NCBI GenBank assembly: GCA_028692885.1
Contig: JAQUWM010000021.1
Span: forward strand, 1-37,120
Source of the DNA: Acetobacterium sp.
Lineage (GTDB): Bacteria; Bacillota; Clostridia; Eubacteriales; Eubacteriaceae
DNA: 37,120 bases
Direction: 5' to 3'
Made by a program: the position numbers and the translations under genes. This document shows positions 1 through 8,578 of this stretch, in pieces (positions within the stretch are counted from its first letter, which is position 1; each line of letters begins with the position of its first letter). The notes under the pieces are model-generated. The model saw only the letters and a list, made by a program, of their open reading frames with translations. It was not told where the DNA came from and did not search any database.

Positions 1-70
1 CTTCTCTGAGGATTTCCAGTACGATGGTTGCTTTTTCCTCAGGGGTCCAGGTTCGTCGTTTTTTACTCAT
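1..70 (-). pseudogene. IS3-type transposase OrfA, 5' end only (cut by window edge)
   Basis: The minus strand from 70 reads ATG followed by MSKKRRTWTPEEKATIVLEI, the typical lysine/arginine-rich start of IS3-family OrfA proteins, whose N-terminal helix-turn-helix binds the IS ends. Only 23 codons lie inside the window, so I cannot say whether the element is intact. It marks the left edge of the accessory region. Apart from the promoter listed separately, I see nothing convincing in 71-330; the short plus-strand ORF there is not protein-like. Confidence 0.6.
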
Positions 71-331
71 GTGTATAGTTTATCTTATTTTCTGGATTTT
101 GTGTCCAACTATTTGTGAACATTATATTCTGTCAATCAGAGGCATTGAGCAAATTTATGAAAAATGTATTTACATGAAGTCGAGTATATATTTCGCTTAT
201 GGAATGGTCACGACAGAGAATATTATCCCTGTGGCCTATTGTGTTAGGAAGGGAGATTTGAACCTAGGGTGATTATTTATATGTTTTTGTTAAGTATGTT
301 CGACCAATTATTTTATTTACTAAAAAATATA

Positions 332-394
332 TTGACAAAGACAAAGATACATCGTACAATAATTACAACGTTGAGATACGACGTTGTAATTATT
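332..394 (+). promoter_or_regulatory. Consensus promoter overlapping a 14-bp palindromic operator
   Basis: TTGACA (332-337), a 17-bp spacer and TACAAT (355-360) form a near-perfect vegetative promoter. An inverted repeat of 14-bp arms (358-371 and 381-394, 9-bp loop, arm AATAATTACAACGT) covers the end of the -10 box and the expected transcription start near 366. A repressor bound here would block initiation. The downstream gene product has a ribbon-helix-helix-like N-terminus, so autoregulation is a reasonable inference; the RNA could also form the hairpin. Confidence 0.7.
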
Positions 395-419
395 CGAAAA
401 TAGAAAGTGAGATTCAATT

Positions 420-782
420 ATGGCAACACTAACAGTTCGTTTATCAAAAGAGCAAATGCAACAACTTGAAGAAGCTGCTGCGAAAAAGAAACAATCAGTA
501 TCGGTCTATGTTATAGAACAACTCTCACTAAACAGGGAGCTAGGTGAAAACACTCTTACGCAAGAAGAAGTCTTGGATCGTGTGGATATAAAAATAGAGT
601 CAGGTAAGTCTTTTACAATACCAGATCTTTTTGACCTAGAAGAATGGCAGAAGTTTACGAACACAGTTTCGATTGGACGTGTATTCAGAATTGCATCAAA
701 AAAACCCAATAGTGCTGTATCAAAAGTTGCAGACTTTATTGAAAAGAAATCAGGAAAACCAGCGGTTTATAGAAAAAAATAA
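420..782 (+). CDS. DUF1413 domain protein with ribbon-helix-helix-like N-terminus
   Basis: This 120-residue protein has two parts. Residues 1-35 (MATLTVRLSKEQMQQLEEAA and on) look like a ribbon-helix-helix DNA-binding segment: a short strand then two helices. Residues about 62-105 (SFTIPDLFDLEEW, then SIGRVFRIASK) match the pattern I associate with DUF1413, a small domain common in mobile and phage-linked loci of Firmicutes. The C-terminus is lysine-rich. The gene is monocistronic, with a strong promoter and palindrome upstream and a hairpin terminator downstream. The function is unknown; autorepression through the palindrome is inferred from layout. No toxin partner lies next to it, so I do not call it an antitoxin. 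Confidence 0.75.
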   Translation: MATLTVRLSKEQMQQLEEAAAKKKQSVSVYVIEQLSLNRELGENTLTQEEVLDRVDIKIESGKSFTIPDLFDLEEWQKFTNTVSIGRVFRIASKKPNSAVSKVADFIEKKSGKPAVYRKK

Positions 783-799
783 TTAAAAAAATTGATTTC

Positions 800-1010
800 G
801 CATGCCCCGGCCAACGTCCGGGGCTTTGTTCGTTGCATCATTAACTACATAAAGTTAAACGCCCTGTTCTTCGTTATTATCGCAGCGATCTAGGCTAAAT
901 TAACGATCAACATTCTCGCCATCGTCCTGCCCTGCTTGTCAGAGCGAACGGCTTATCAGTCCATTTGGGTTCAATATCGGAGCCAGGTCGCTTTGATTCC
1001 CCCCACAGCC
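800..1010. repeat. Diverged GC-rich repeat, copy 1
   Basis: This stretch shares ordered blocks with 1229-1400: a head with inverted GC arms followed by GGCTTTGTTCGT, a middle block ending in CCTGCC or similar, and a tail reading CAGAGCG-A/G-ACGGCTTATCAG followed by TTTGGGT. The blocks are collinear but the DNA between them is only weakly alike, so the two copies are old. It contains no plausible gene. Confidence 0.5.
804..830 (+). terminator. Intrinsic terminator-like hairpin after the DUF1413 gene
   Basis: GCCCCGG (804-810) and CCGGGGC (818-824) form a perfect 7-bp GC stem with a 7-nt loop, followed by TTTGTT. It sits 22 bases after the stop codon. The same hairpin is also the head of the diverged repeat seen again at 1229, so its terminator role may be secondary. 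Confidence 0.5.
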
Positions 1011-1228
1011 GAACCTCACTGTGAAAAGTTATATTGTTCGCATAAAAGGCTGTGTTTCATAACCATTTACTTACGGGAATTTTTAAAATCAACGGTGGTT
1101 AATCACTTTCTATTTATAGCCTATAAGGCTGATAATTCGGCAAAGGGGGCAGAAGAAACCGGCAGTTGCCAAAAGGAGAAGAATTAAAAGAGTACTACAC
1201 TCCGTCTTATAAAAGCATATACTTCTAC

Positions 1229-1510
1229 CCACGCATCCGGCTTAACGCCCGAGGCTTTGTTCGTGGCTGGCAATACTGTTGGTTGGTCTTGCGCCCTGGT
1301 CTCCGCTTGCGCTACGACAAGGCGGTTGCTACTTTGTTCTAGCGCCTTCGACCTGGCCTGCCGGCCAGAGCGAGCGGCTTATCAGCGTTTTGGGTGCGCT
1401 GCTGGCACCGGGCCGGCCGGCCTCCGCTGGCGGCGCACCGCCAACTACCCCCGGCCGCCCCTTACGGCGGGGTTCGATCAACGCCGTCGGCTTACTGTCT
1501 CCATTTGATT
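1229..1510. repeat. Diverged GC-rich repeat, copy 2, with GC-rich extension
   Basis: This copy has the head CCGGCTTAACGCCCGAGGC followed by TTTGTTCGT and the tail block ending CGGCTTATCAG at 1375-1386. It continues into a very GC-rich stretch (1400-1490) with several nested inverted GGCCGG and GGCGG motifs. The base composition contrasts sharply with the AT-rich flanks. Short ORFs here have unlikely protein composition and overlap in two frames, so I treat the stretch as noncoding. Confidence 0.5.
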
Positions 1511-1668
1511 TTAATGTCGTGATACCTGCACCCAGTTTATAATTCTACAAAATTCTGCAAAAATCAATCAACCTGTACCAAATATGACCATAGTTTTCTG
1601 TTATGGTATAGCCAATGTCATGATGCGGTTTAAATGCTGCAAACAATCTGAAGGAATGAGGAATAGAA

Positions 1669-2451
1669 ATGAAAAAAAATTTAATGTTATGTTTGGTTGT
1701 TGGTTTATTTGCATTGATTTTAGCAGGTTGTCAGAATACCAGCCGTGCAACGGTTGATGAACAATTTATGTCCAGTTTGTCAACTGCGCTGGAAGCCCGT
1801 TGGGCGCTATCCACAAATACGGAGAATCAGAAATTCATCAACGGTTCAACTGAACATCGAGAATTATATACAAAATTTGTTGATGCTGAATTAAACGAGC
1901 TTAGCCAATATAAAGACAAAGAGTTTGAAAATGCGGCACTTCAGGCATTGGCCTTAGAGTATATTGGTTTGCTGGACACCCAGAAAGATTCTTTGCAATA
2001 TGTTGTGATGGACTTTAACAAATACAATGAGATGTGGTTCCCGGCCTTTAATAAGCGTTCGCAGTTAATTAAGCAATTTGTTAATAATTATGGTTTAAAA
2101 GTTTCGGACAAGTATACCGTAACACTAAACGATATGATCAATAATTCTGAAAAGGTGACGGCTGATGAAAAAGAAACAGCGGCCGTTCAAGCAATGCTTC
2201 GTTCGATACAATTTGTTGTTATTGATGATTCTTACAGTTGGAAAAAATACCAGGCAACCGTTGAAAACACGAGTGGGAGTAATTTTACTAATTTTAGTTT
2301 AACCATCAATTTAATGGATGGCAGTGGCGCCATCTTAGGCACAACCTATGCCAGCGTTGCAAACTGGTCAAATGGCCAAAAAGCAAATTTTGAATTCTCA
2401 ACGGATAAACAATTTACCACAACCGATTTGTCTGCCAATTATGCTGTTTAA
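1669..2451 (+). CDS. Secreted lipoprotein with C-terminal FxLYD-like domain
   Basis: This is a 260-residue lipoprotein. MKKNLMLCLVVGLFALILAG then Cys forms a type II signal peptide with lipobox LAGC, so the mature protein should be anchored to the outer face of the membrane by Cys21. Residues about 30-170 are predicted mostly helical with no recognised domain. Residues about 180-260 (YSWKKYQATVENTSG, then FTNFSLTINLMDG) resemble the beta-sandwich FxLYD domain often found at the C-terminus of Firmicute lipoproteins. The ATG has a weak upstream purine run (GGAATGAGGAA). The function is unknown. The next gene starts 223 bases downstream and belongs to the defence cluster, so I infer no operon. 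Confidence 0.75.
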   Translation: MKKNLMLCLVVGLFALILAGCQNTSRATVDEQFMSSLSTALEARWALSTNTENQKFINGSTEHRELYTKFVDAELNELSQYKDKEFENAALQALALEYIGLLDTQKDSLQYVVMDFNKYNEMWFPAFNKRSQLIKQFVNNYGLKVSDKYTVTLNDMINNSEKVTADEKETAAVQAMLRSIQFVVIDDSYSWKKYQATVENTSGSNFTNFSLTINLMDGSGAILGTTYASVANWSNGQKANFEFSTDKQFTTTDLSANYAV

Positions 2452-2525
2452 CCGGGTTGGTTTCATGGTTATAGAATTTTCGTTTGGCAAGTAAAAATAG
2501 CCTTGATGCGAAAGTATAAATTATT

Positions 2526-2555
2526 ATAGCCAATTTTTTAACTGTGGCGTATAAT
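2526..2555 (+). promoter_or_regulatory. Possible promoter of the restriction cluster
   Basis: A perfect TATAAT lies at 2550-2555, about 113 bases before the helicase start codon. The -35 region (around 2526-2532) is poor. It is the best candidate in the gap 2452-2674 but remains a guess. Confidence 0.25.
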
Positions 2556-2674
2556 AAAAAGTGCAGGAAAAAATATAAAAGTTGCAGCAGGTACATTAAT
2601 ACTATGCTGTCAATACAAAGGCTAAACTTAAATTTATGATTATAACCAAAATAGCATAAAAGAGGTATGTGTGA

Positions 2675-5600
2675 ATGGGTAACGTTATCAATTCCAATGA
2701 TCAGATGATCATCAAAATCAATGAAGTGCTTCAAAATAAAAAAGATGCCGTGGTTAATATTGTCAATGACAAATTGACCATTTCTGTTTTTGCGCTTCTG
2801 GAGCAGAATTTAAACAATGTCAAAGAGATCAATCTGGTAATTCGTGACACCCGGTTTGTGCCGCAGCAGGCAGAAATCGCTCACGAATTCGAGATCAATC
2901 CCACCGATGTGTTGTTTAATGCTTATGACATCACCGAAAAGAATAAGCTGAAGCACTTTGCCAAAGCCAAAACCATGCACGATTTCATTGACAAGCACAT
3001 CAACATCCGCCGCGCCAATCACGGCGTCAAGATCGGCAGCAATGTGTTGATTATTGATGATAATTTTATGATCCAGGGTTCGTCTTCTCTGGAAGTCTCC
3101 AATAAACTGAGCCGGGATCAGTCCCGCAGCATTAATTTTGACACTATGCTCAGCGGTACTGCTGATAAGGATCAGATTGTATCAGCCCTGGAAGTGTATA
3201 AACAGATCTGGTTCAATGATCAGGTATCAACGGATTATAAAGAAGAATTGCTGCAAAGCCTTCAGTTTATCTACAAAGAACACGCCCCGGAATTTCTGTA
3301 TTATTTCACCCTCAATGAATTGTTTGGCCATCAGCTGGATGCTGGTGTGGAACGATTTGAAAAAGACAACAACAACTTCAAAAAAACAAAGATCTGGGAT
3401 ATGCTCTATGATTTTCAAAAGGATTGTGTACTCTCGGCCATTCAAAAAATTAACAAGCATCGCGGCTGCATTATTGCCGATTCTGTCGGTTTAGGGAAAA
3501 CTTTTGAAGCCCTGGCGGTGATCAAGTATTTTGAGCTTCGTCAGGATAATGTCCTGGTACTCACCCCCGCCAAACTCTATGACAACTGGAATTCATTCAA
3601 AGGAGCCTATAAAGATTCCATTCTTGATGAAGTATTCAATTACAAGATCATGTTTCATACCGATTTATCCCGGTATAACGGGAATTCAAAGTCCGGTTTT
3701 GATTTGCGCCGTTTTGACTGGAGCAAGTTTGATCTGGTCGTGATTGACGAATCCCATAACTTCAGAAACCGGAATGACCGCTACGATGTCGATGATCAGC
3801 TGATTATGACCCGTTATTCAAGACTGATGCAGGATGTGATCCTCCGGGGAAATAACAATACCAAGGTGCTGTTGCTGTCAGCGACACCGGTAAATAACAG
3901 CCTGGTGGATTTAAAAAATCAAATCAGTATTGTCACCGCTGATCAGGATTTTGCCTTTGAAGAAAACGGCATACCAAGCATTGAAAATCTGCTCAGAAAA
4001 ACCTCAGCCGCCATCAATCTCTGGGAAAAAACGGCTGGCCATAAAAAGGATGAATTGCTGGATAACCTGCCATCAGACTTCTATAAACTATTGGAAATGA
4101 TGACGATCTCAAGAAGTCGAAAACACATTACCACCTATTATGGTGACGACCGGGTCGGCACATTCCCCCATAAAAACCCGCCAATCACCAAAAATCCCAA
4201 CATTGATGCCCACGATCAGCTTTTAAAATTCAATGAAGCCAATGAGATATTGGAACAGCTGAATTTAAGTGTCTATACCCCCACAAAATATATCAAAAGC
4301 GAATACATAAAGGTTTATGCTGACAAATACAAACTAAAAGGCTCCCGTGGCTCCAACATGGATTTTACGATCCAGGCCAAAGGAATGATTGTATTGCATC
4401 GTTTCAACCTCTTCAAACGGCTGGAAAGCTCAGTCTATTCTTTTTCAGAAACCCTCCGTCGGCTGATTGAACGAATTGACCGTACTATGGGACTGATCCA
4501 AAGCGGTGGGCAAGTTGAAGAGTTAGATATTGACACCGATAGTGAAGGGACAGAAGACGTATTTCTGGATGGCAAATATCAAATTGATGTTAAGCATCTA
4601 AGGATTGGTGACTTTCTGGAAGACCTTGGCAAAGATCGGACCGTCCTTCAATTGATCTATGATGATGCCCGGACAATTCTGGAAAATGACAGGGATCAAA
4701 AAATAAAAGAACTAGAAGCCATCATTGAGAACAAGATAAAAGAAACACCCTATAATACCGGCAATAAAAAGATTTTGATCTTTTCGGCCTTTGCCGATAC
4801 CGTCGATTATATTTATAAAACCCTCAATCGCCAGTTGTTAAAGATGGGTGTCTATACAGCCAGCGTCAGTGGTTCAGATATCCGGGTCAATAACAAAAAG
4901 GTCAAGGCCGAGTTTAATGCCGTGCTTTGTGCATTTTCACCCAAATCGAAAATGCGGATCACGCTGCCGGAAGAGGAACAGATCCATGTGCTTATCGGTA
5001 CCGATTGTATATCAGAAGGCCAGAATCTTCAGGATTGTGATACCGTCATTAATTTTGATATCCAATGGAATCCGGTTTCCCTGATCCAGCGGTTTGGCCG
5101 GATCGACCGAATCGGCAGTACCAACGATACCATTCAGATGGTCAACTTTTTCCCGAATCTGGATTTGAACGAATATCTGGGACTGGAACAGCGGGTTAAA
5201 GGTAAAATGACCGCCCTGAACCTCGTGTCCACCGGCGATGAAGATATCCTCACGCCGGAGATGAACGATTTTAATTTTAGAAAACGCCAGCTGGAACGGC
5301 TGAAGGATGAAGTCATCGACATGGAAGATGCCAATGACAATATATCCCTAACGGACTTAAATATGAATGACTACCTCTATGAATTAGCAGAGTATGTAAA
5401 AAAGGTGCCGGAAACAAAGAAAATCCCCGGTGGGATTTATTCCGTCACTGTTGGTGAAACTCCTGGTGTCTTATTTTGTTTTAAACACCGTAATGAAATG
5501 GTTAAACCGGTTTCGGACAGCTCCCTGTACCCCTATTATCTTATTTATATGAAAAGCGATGGCAGTCTTCACTATGGTAATGGCCAGGCCCGGGAAGTGG

Positions 5601-5863
5601 TCAAACAGTTTCGGAAACTCTGTTATAAAAAAAGCCAGCCGCTAAAAGAACTTTTCGCCGTTTTCTTTAAACAGACTAAAAACGCTGCAGAAATGACCTT
5701 TTATTCAAATTTATTAAACAAAGCCATCCAGTCAATCAAAGGCGAGGAAGAAAGCAAGGCAGTTCAATCAATGTTTGACTTTGGCGGCTTTAACAATGCC
5801 TTTGCCAATGACACTGCTGATGATTTTGAACTGATTTCTTTTCTGGTGATTGCCGATGTTTGA
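2675..5863 (+). CDS. SNF2-like helicase/ATPase of the extended type III restriction cluster
   Basis: This 1062-residue superfamily 2 ATPase should translocate on double-stranded DNA. I see Walker A in IADSVGLGKTFEA (about 268-280), DESH in VVIDESHNF (about 353-361), motif III LLLSATPVNN (about 407-416), motif V ISEGQNLQ (about 778) and motif VI QRFGRIDRIG (about 806-815), all in the SNF2/HepA order. The first 230 residues precede the motor and resemble a phospholipase D-like module (IIDDNFMIQGSSSLEVS at about 126-142), but the HxK spacing is not canonical (HGVK), so nuclease activity is uncertain. AGAGG lies nine bases before the ATG. The stop overlaps the DUF4391 start by eight bases, so the two are coupled, and mod and res follow directly. 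Such helicases accompany restriction and DISARM-like defence; the exact role here is inferred. Confidence 0.85.
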   Translation: MGNVINSNDQMIIKINEVLQNKKDAVVNIVNDKLTISVFALLEQNLNNVKEINLVIRDTRFVPQQAEIAHEFEINPTDVLFNAYDITEKNKLKHFAKAKTMHDFIDKHINIRRANHGVKIGSNVLIIDDNFMIQGSSSLEVSNKLSRDQSRSINFDTMLSGTADKDQIVSALEVYKQIWFNDQVSTDYKEELLQSLQFIYKEHAPEFLYYFTLNELFGHQLDAGVERFEKDNNNFKKTKIWDMLYDFQKDCVLSAIQKINKHRGCIIADSVGLGKTFEALAVIKYFELRQDNVLVLTPAKLYDNWNSFKGAYKDSILDEVFNYKIMFHTDLSRYNGNSKSGFDLRRFDWSKFDLVVIDESHNFRNRNDRYDVDDQLIMTRYSRLMQDVILRGNNNTKVLLLSATPVNNSLVDLKNQISIVTADQDFAFEENGIPSIENLLRKTSAAINLWEKTAGHKKDELLDNLPSDFYKLLEMMTISRSRKHITTYYGDDRVGTFPHKNPPITKNPNIDAHDQLLKFNEANEILEQLNLSVYTPTKYIKSEYIKVYADKYKLKGSRGSNMDFTIQAKGMIVLHRFNLFKRLESSVYSFSETLRRLIERIDRTMGLIQSGGQVEELDIDTDSEGTEDVFLDGKYQIDVKHLRIGDFLEDLGKDRTVLQLIYDDARTILENDRDQKIKELEAIIENKIKETPYNTGNKKILIFSAFADTVDYIYKTLNRQLLKMGVYTASVSGSDIRVNNKKVKAEFNAVLCAFSPKSKMRITLPEEEQIHVLIGTDCISEGQNLQDCDTVINFDIQWNPVSLIQRFGRIDRIGSTNDTIQMVNFFPNLDLNEYLGLEQRVKGKMTALNLVSTGDEDILTPEMNDFNFRKRQLERLKDEVIDMEDANDNISLTDLNMNDYLYELAEYVKKVPETKKIPGGIYSVTVGETPGVLFCFKHRNEMVKPVSDSSLYPYYLIYMKSDGSLHYGNGQAREVVKQFRKLCYKKSQPLKELFAVFFKQTKNAAEMTFYSNLLNKAIQSIKGEEESKAVQSMFDFGGFNNAFANDTADDFELISFLVIADV

Positions 5864-6581
5864 TTTACCCCAGGAATACCAAAATGATGTAATGGTCAAA
5901 CTAAAAGATTTCATCCCCAAAACTTTAAAACTTCCAATTAAAAAAAGACTGGCAGCAGACTTGAAACAAGTAAAACTGGTAGGTCAGATCGCCGGGGAAA
6001 ACATTCCTTCGGTGATAAATGAAAATGACCATTGTCAGGTGGTTCAGTTTTATGACATAACCGTTAACGACATAAAAACCGCACCGTTTATCGCCACTAC
6101 TTATCAAAACCTGATTAAGCCCCTCTGCGTTCTGAGAATCCATGATGGGCTGAAAGAAGCGTATTCAATGGGGTTAAAGCGGCTGAGCCAGATTGAAGAA
6201 AATAAGATTGTCCTAACTGACAGCCTACTCACCCCGGCATACCCACTGGTGCTGCCGGATACGGCCAAAGCTGAATTTTTAAAGCAACTGGCATTTCCCA
6301 ATATTCGCAATAAAAATAATAAGGTGGTTTTTTATCAGGAAATGTATATCAGAGCCTATATCATCAACCATCAAAAAGCGGATGATGAAATGGTAAAACT
6401 CCTGGCTTCAAATATCTGGTATGATCCCCAAAAAACATGGAAAACCTATGAGTTGATTAAAACCCTGGTGGAAAACAAAGAACTGCAAAACAAGCTCACC
6501 GGTAACGGCGATAAAATAAAAATGAATCAGACAATAAAAACAAACCTTGAACAACTAAAAAACATAATTAATGGAGGCTGA
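5856..6581 (+). CDS. DUF4391 protein
   Basis: This 241-residue protein has the DUF4391 pattern: an N-terminal IPKTLKLPIKKRLAADLKQV, a middle beta-rich part and IEENKIVLTDSLLTPAY near residues 120-135. I start it at ATG 5856 rather than TTG 5850, because ATGTTTGA then gives an eight-base overlap with the helicase stop. DUF4391 genes are commonly found between a helicase gene and type III mod/res genes; the biochemical role is not known to me. It could be an adaptor between the helicase and the modification complex, but nothing in the sequence proves that. No catalytic signature or membrane segment is visible. The mod start follows the stop after one base. Confidence 0.75.
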   Translation: MFDLPQEYQNDVMVKLKDFIPKTLKLPIKKRLAADLKQVKLVGQIAGENIPSVINENDHCQVVQFYDITVNDIKTAPFIATTYQNLIKPLCVLRIHDGLKEAYSMGLKRLSQIEENKIVLTDSLLTPAYPLVLPDTAKAEFLKQLAFPNIRNKNNKVVFYQEMYIRAYIINHQKADDEMVKLLASNIWYDPQKTWKTYELIKTLVENKELQNKLTGNGDKIKMNQTIKTNLEQLKNIINGG

Positions 6582-6582
6582 A

Positions 6583-8565
6583 ATGGCAGACGAACTGGAA
6601 TATAAAAAAGTGACAGAAACCATCAATGATTTTGCAAACGATAATCTGAGCAAGCTGGCGCAGCTTTTCCCCGCCGCCGTAAAAGACGGCGAGGTGGACT
6701 TTGAAGCTTTGAAACAAGAGCTGGGTGCTTTTAAAGAAGTTGGCAGTGAAAAATATGAGCTTACCTGGGCAGGAAAACAGAACGCCAAAAAAGTGGCCCT
6801 GGAAGATGTGAGCGGTAAAACCCTGAACTATGTGCCGGAAGACAGCAAGAATCCCGAAACCACTGAGAACCTGTATATTGAAGGTGATAACCTGGAGGTC
6901 TTAAAGCTGCTGCGGCAGAATTATTATGGGGCTATTAAAATGATCTACATCGATCCCCCTTACAATACCGGGAATGATTTTGTTTATAACGATAATTTTT
7001 CGATGAGTGTAGAGGAAAGCGAGCTAGCCGAGGGAAATCGGGATGAGTTGGGTGAACGCTACCAGGTTAATTCAAAATCACAGAATCGTTATCATGCCAA
7101 CTGGCTGAATATGATGTACCCAAGACTGAAGGTAGCAAAGGATTTGTTGACAGAGGATGGGATTATTTTTATTAGTATTGATGATAATGAAGTTGATAAT
7201 TTAAAAAAAGTATGTGATGATGTTTTAGGTAGTTCAAATTTTATTGCAAATATTATTAGAAACACAAATAGTTCAAAAAATCAAAGTTTGTTTATATCAG
7301 TTAGTCATGAATATTGTCTTATATTTGGAAAAAATATGGACGTATTAAGAGAAAAACATCAAGAAAATAAATGGGCAGTTCCAAAAAATAATATTGATGA
7401 ATACTTAAAAAAAGTTAAACAGCTTCAAAAAGAAGGTTTAAGAAATACGCAAATTACAGAGGAATTAAAAATTCTTACCAAATATCCAAGGTTTATTGAT
7501 TTCACTAATTATTGGTATTTTGATGAAAGAGGGCTTTATAGGAAAGATAATATTGGGGGAGTAAAAAATGGAAATAATATGCCGTTATTTAATCCGTTGA
7601 CACAGAAAGATGATCCAGTTCCGCCAGGTGGGTATAGATATAGTTGTGAGAAACTAAGCAAATTGGCAAATGAAAATAGAATTCATTTTCATACAGATGG
7701 AAGCATTCCAACAATTAAAAGATATTTAAACGAAAACATAAATCAAAGGCCTAAGTCAATTATGTCAGATGACCAACGCCCAGATTATTCAATGTTACAA
7801 AAATTCAATACTCCTTTTGATAATCCAAAACAATTATCATTTATGAAAAGAATATTAAGCATAGGTGATAAAGATTCACTTATCCTTGATTTTTTTTCTG
7901 GTTCCTGCACAACTGCTCATGCCACGATGGATTTAAATGCAGTAGATAATGGCAGTCGTAAATTCATAATGGTACAGATACCAGAAAAAACAGATGAAAA
8001 TAGTGAAGCATATCACTCTAGTTATAAAACAATATGCGAAATCGGCAAGGAACGCATCCGCCGTGCAGGTGATAAAATTATTGAAGAAAAACCAGAACTA
8101 AAAGGCAAACTGGACATCGGTTTTAAAGTCTTTAAAGTGACAGATACCAATATCAAATGGAATCACCAAACCGAAATAGATGAACAGTTTACCGTGGATA
8201 CTGCTGTTTATACCCCAGATCTGATGGACTTTATGCCCGGTGCGAAGGATGAAGATATTGTCTATGAGGTCATGCTGCGGCAAAATGACGTGCCCTTATC
8301 GTCAACGCTGGAAACATTAACCGACATCGGAAAAAGAACCTATCTCTATGCCAGCAGCTATCTGGTCTGCCTGGAAACTGAGATCACCGTGGCACTGGTG
8401 GATAAACTGGCCGCACTTAATCCCCTGCCGTTTAAATTCATTTTCAGAGACTCAGCCTTCCAGGATGATATTGCCTTAAAGGATGAAACCTTCAGACGCT
8501 TAAAGGCCTTAATCGAAAAGAATGCCGGTACCAGCAAAAAAACCTATACTGTCGAATTTATTTAA
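6583..8565 (+). CDS. mod: Type III restriction-modification DNA methyltransferase (Mod)
   Basis: This 660-residue DNA adenine-N6 methyltransferase should modify host sites and give the type III complex its sequence specificity. DPPYNTG (motif IV) starts at residue 124 and the AdoMet-binding motif DFFSGSCTT at about 436; that order marks the beta class, as in Mod proteins. The region between them holds the target recognition domain. I start at ATG 6583 because GGAGG sits six bases upstream; an upstream in-frame ATG at 6571 lacks such a site. The central part, roughly 7150 to 8035, is far more AT-rich than both ends: I count 12 of 60 G+C in 7201-7260, but 30 of 60 in 6781-6840 and in 8221-8280. 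This suggests the recognition cassette was swapped in by recombination. res follows after 13 bases. Confidence 0.92.
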   Translation: MADELEYKKVTETINDFANDNLSKLAQLFPAAVKDGEVDFEALKQELGAFKEVGSEKYELTWAGKQNAKKVALEDVSGKTLNYVPEDSKNPETTENLYIEGDNLEVLKLLRQNYYGAIKMIYIDPPYNTGNDFVYNDNFSMSVEESELAEGNRDELGERYQVNSKSQNRYHANWLNMMYPRLKVAKDLLTEDGIIFISIDDNEVDNLKKVCDDVLGSSNFIANIIRNTNSSKNQSLFISVSHEYCLIFGKNMDVLREKHQENKWAVPKNNIDEYLKKVKQLQKEGLRNTQITEELKILTKYPRFIDFTNYWYFDERGLYRKDNIGGVKNGNNMPLFNPLTQKDDPVPPGGYRYSCEKLSKLANENRIHFHTDGSIPTIKRYLNENINQRPKSIMSDDQRPDYSMLQKFNTPFDNPKQLSFMKRILSIGDKDSLILDFFSGSCTTAHATMDLNAVDNGSRKFIMVQIPEKTDENSEAYHSSYKTICEIGKERIRRAGDKIIEEKPELKGKLDIGFKVFKVTDTNIKWNHQTEIDEQFTVDTAVYTPDLMDFMPGAKDEDIVYEVMLRQNDVPLSSTLETLTDIGKRTYLYASSYLVCLETEITVALVDKLAALNPLPFKFIFRDSAFQDDIALKDETFRRLKALIEKNAGTSKKTYTVEFI

Positions 8566-8578
8566 GGGGGAATGGATT

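Larger units (their letters stand above)
783..1668. other. 886-bp gap without a gene
   Basis: The gap holds the terminator hairpin, the two diverged repeats and, between them, ordinary AT-rich DNA. The last 150 bases are AT-rich leader sequence for the lipoprotein gene. I could not place a confident promoter there. Confidence 0.6.

Noticed and set aside
24-272. Plus-strand ORF of 82 codons after the transposase end
   Set aside because: It has no ribosome site and an odd composition, and it starts antisense to the transposase fragment.
235-272. tRNA T-arm-like string (GGAGATTTGAACC) on the minus strand
   Set aside because: No acceptor stem, anticodon arm or CCA end could be fitted around it.
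420-782. Toxin-antitoxin module
   Set aside because: There is a DNA-binding-like N-terminus and operator, but no adjacent toxin gene on either side.
800-1270. Integron attC sites
   Set aside because: The heads contain AACG and GTT-like strings, but paired R and L boxes with the proper spacing and extrahelical bases could not be fitted, and no integron integrase is present.
936-1542. Three short overlapping ORFs in the GC-rich gap
   Set aside because: They overlap in two frames, lack ribosome sites and have repeat-driven composition.
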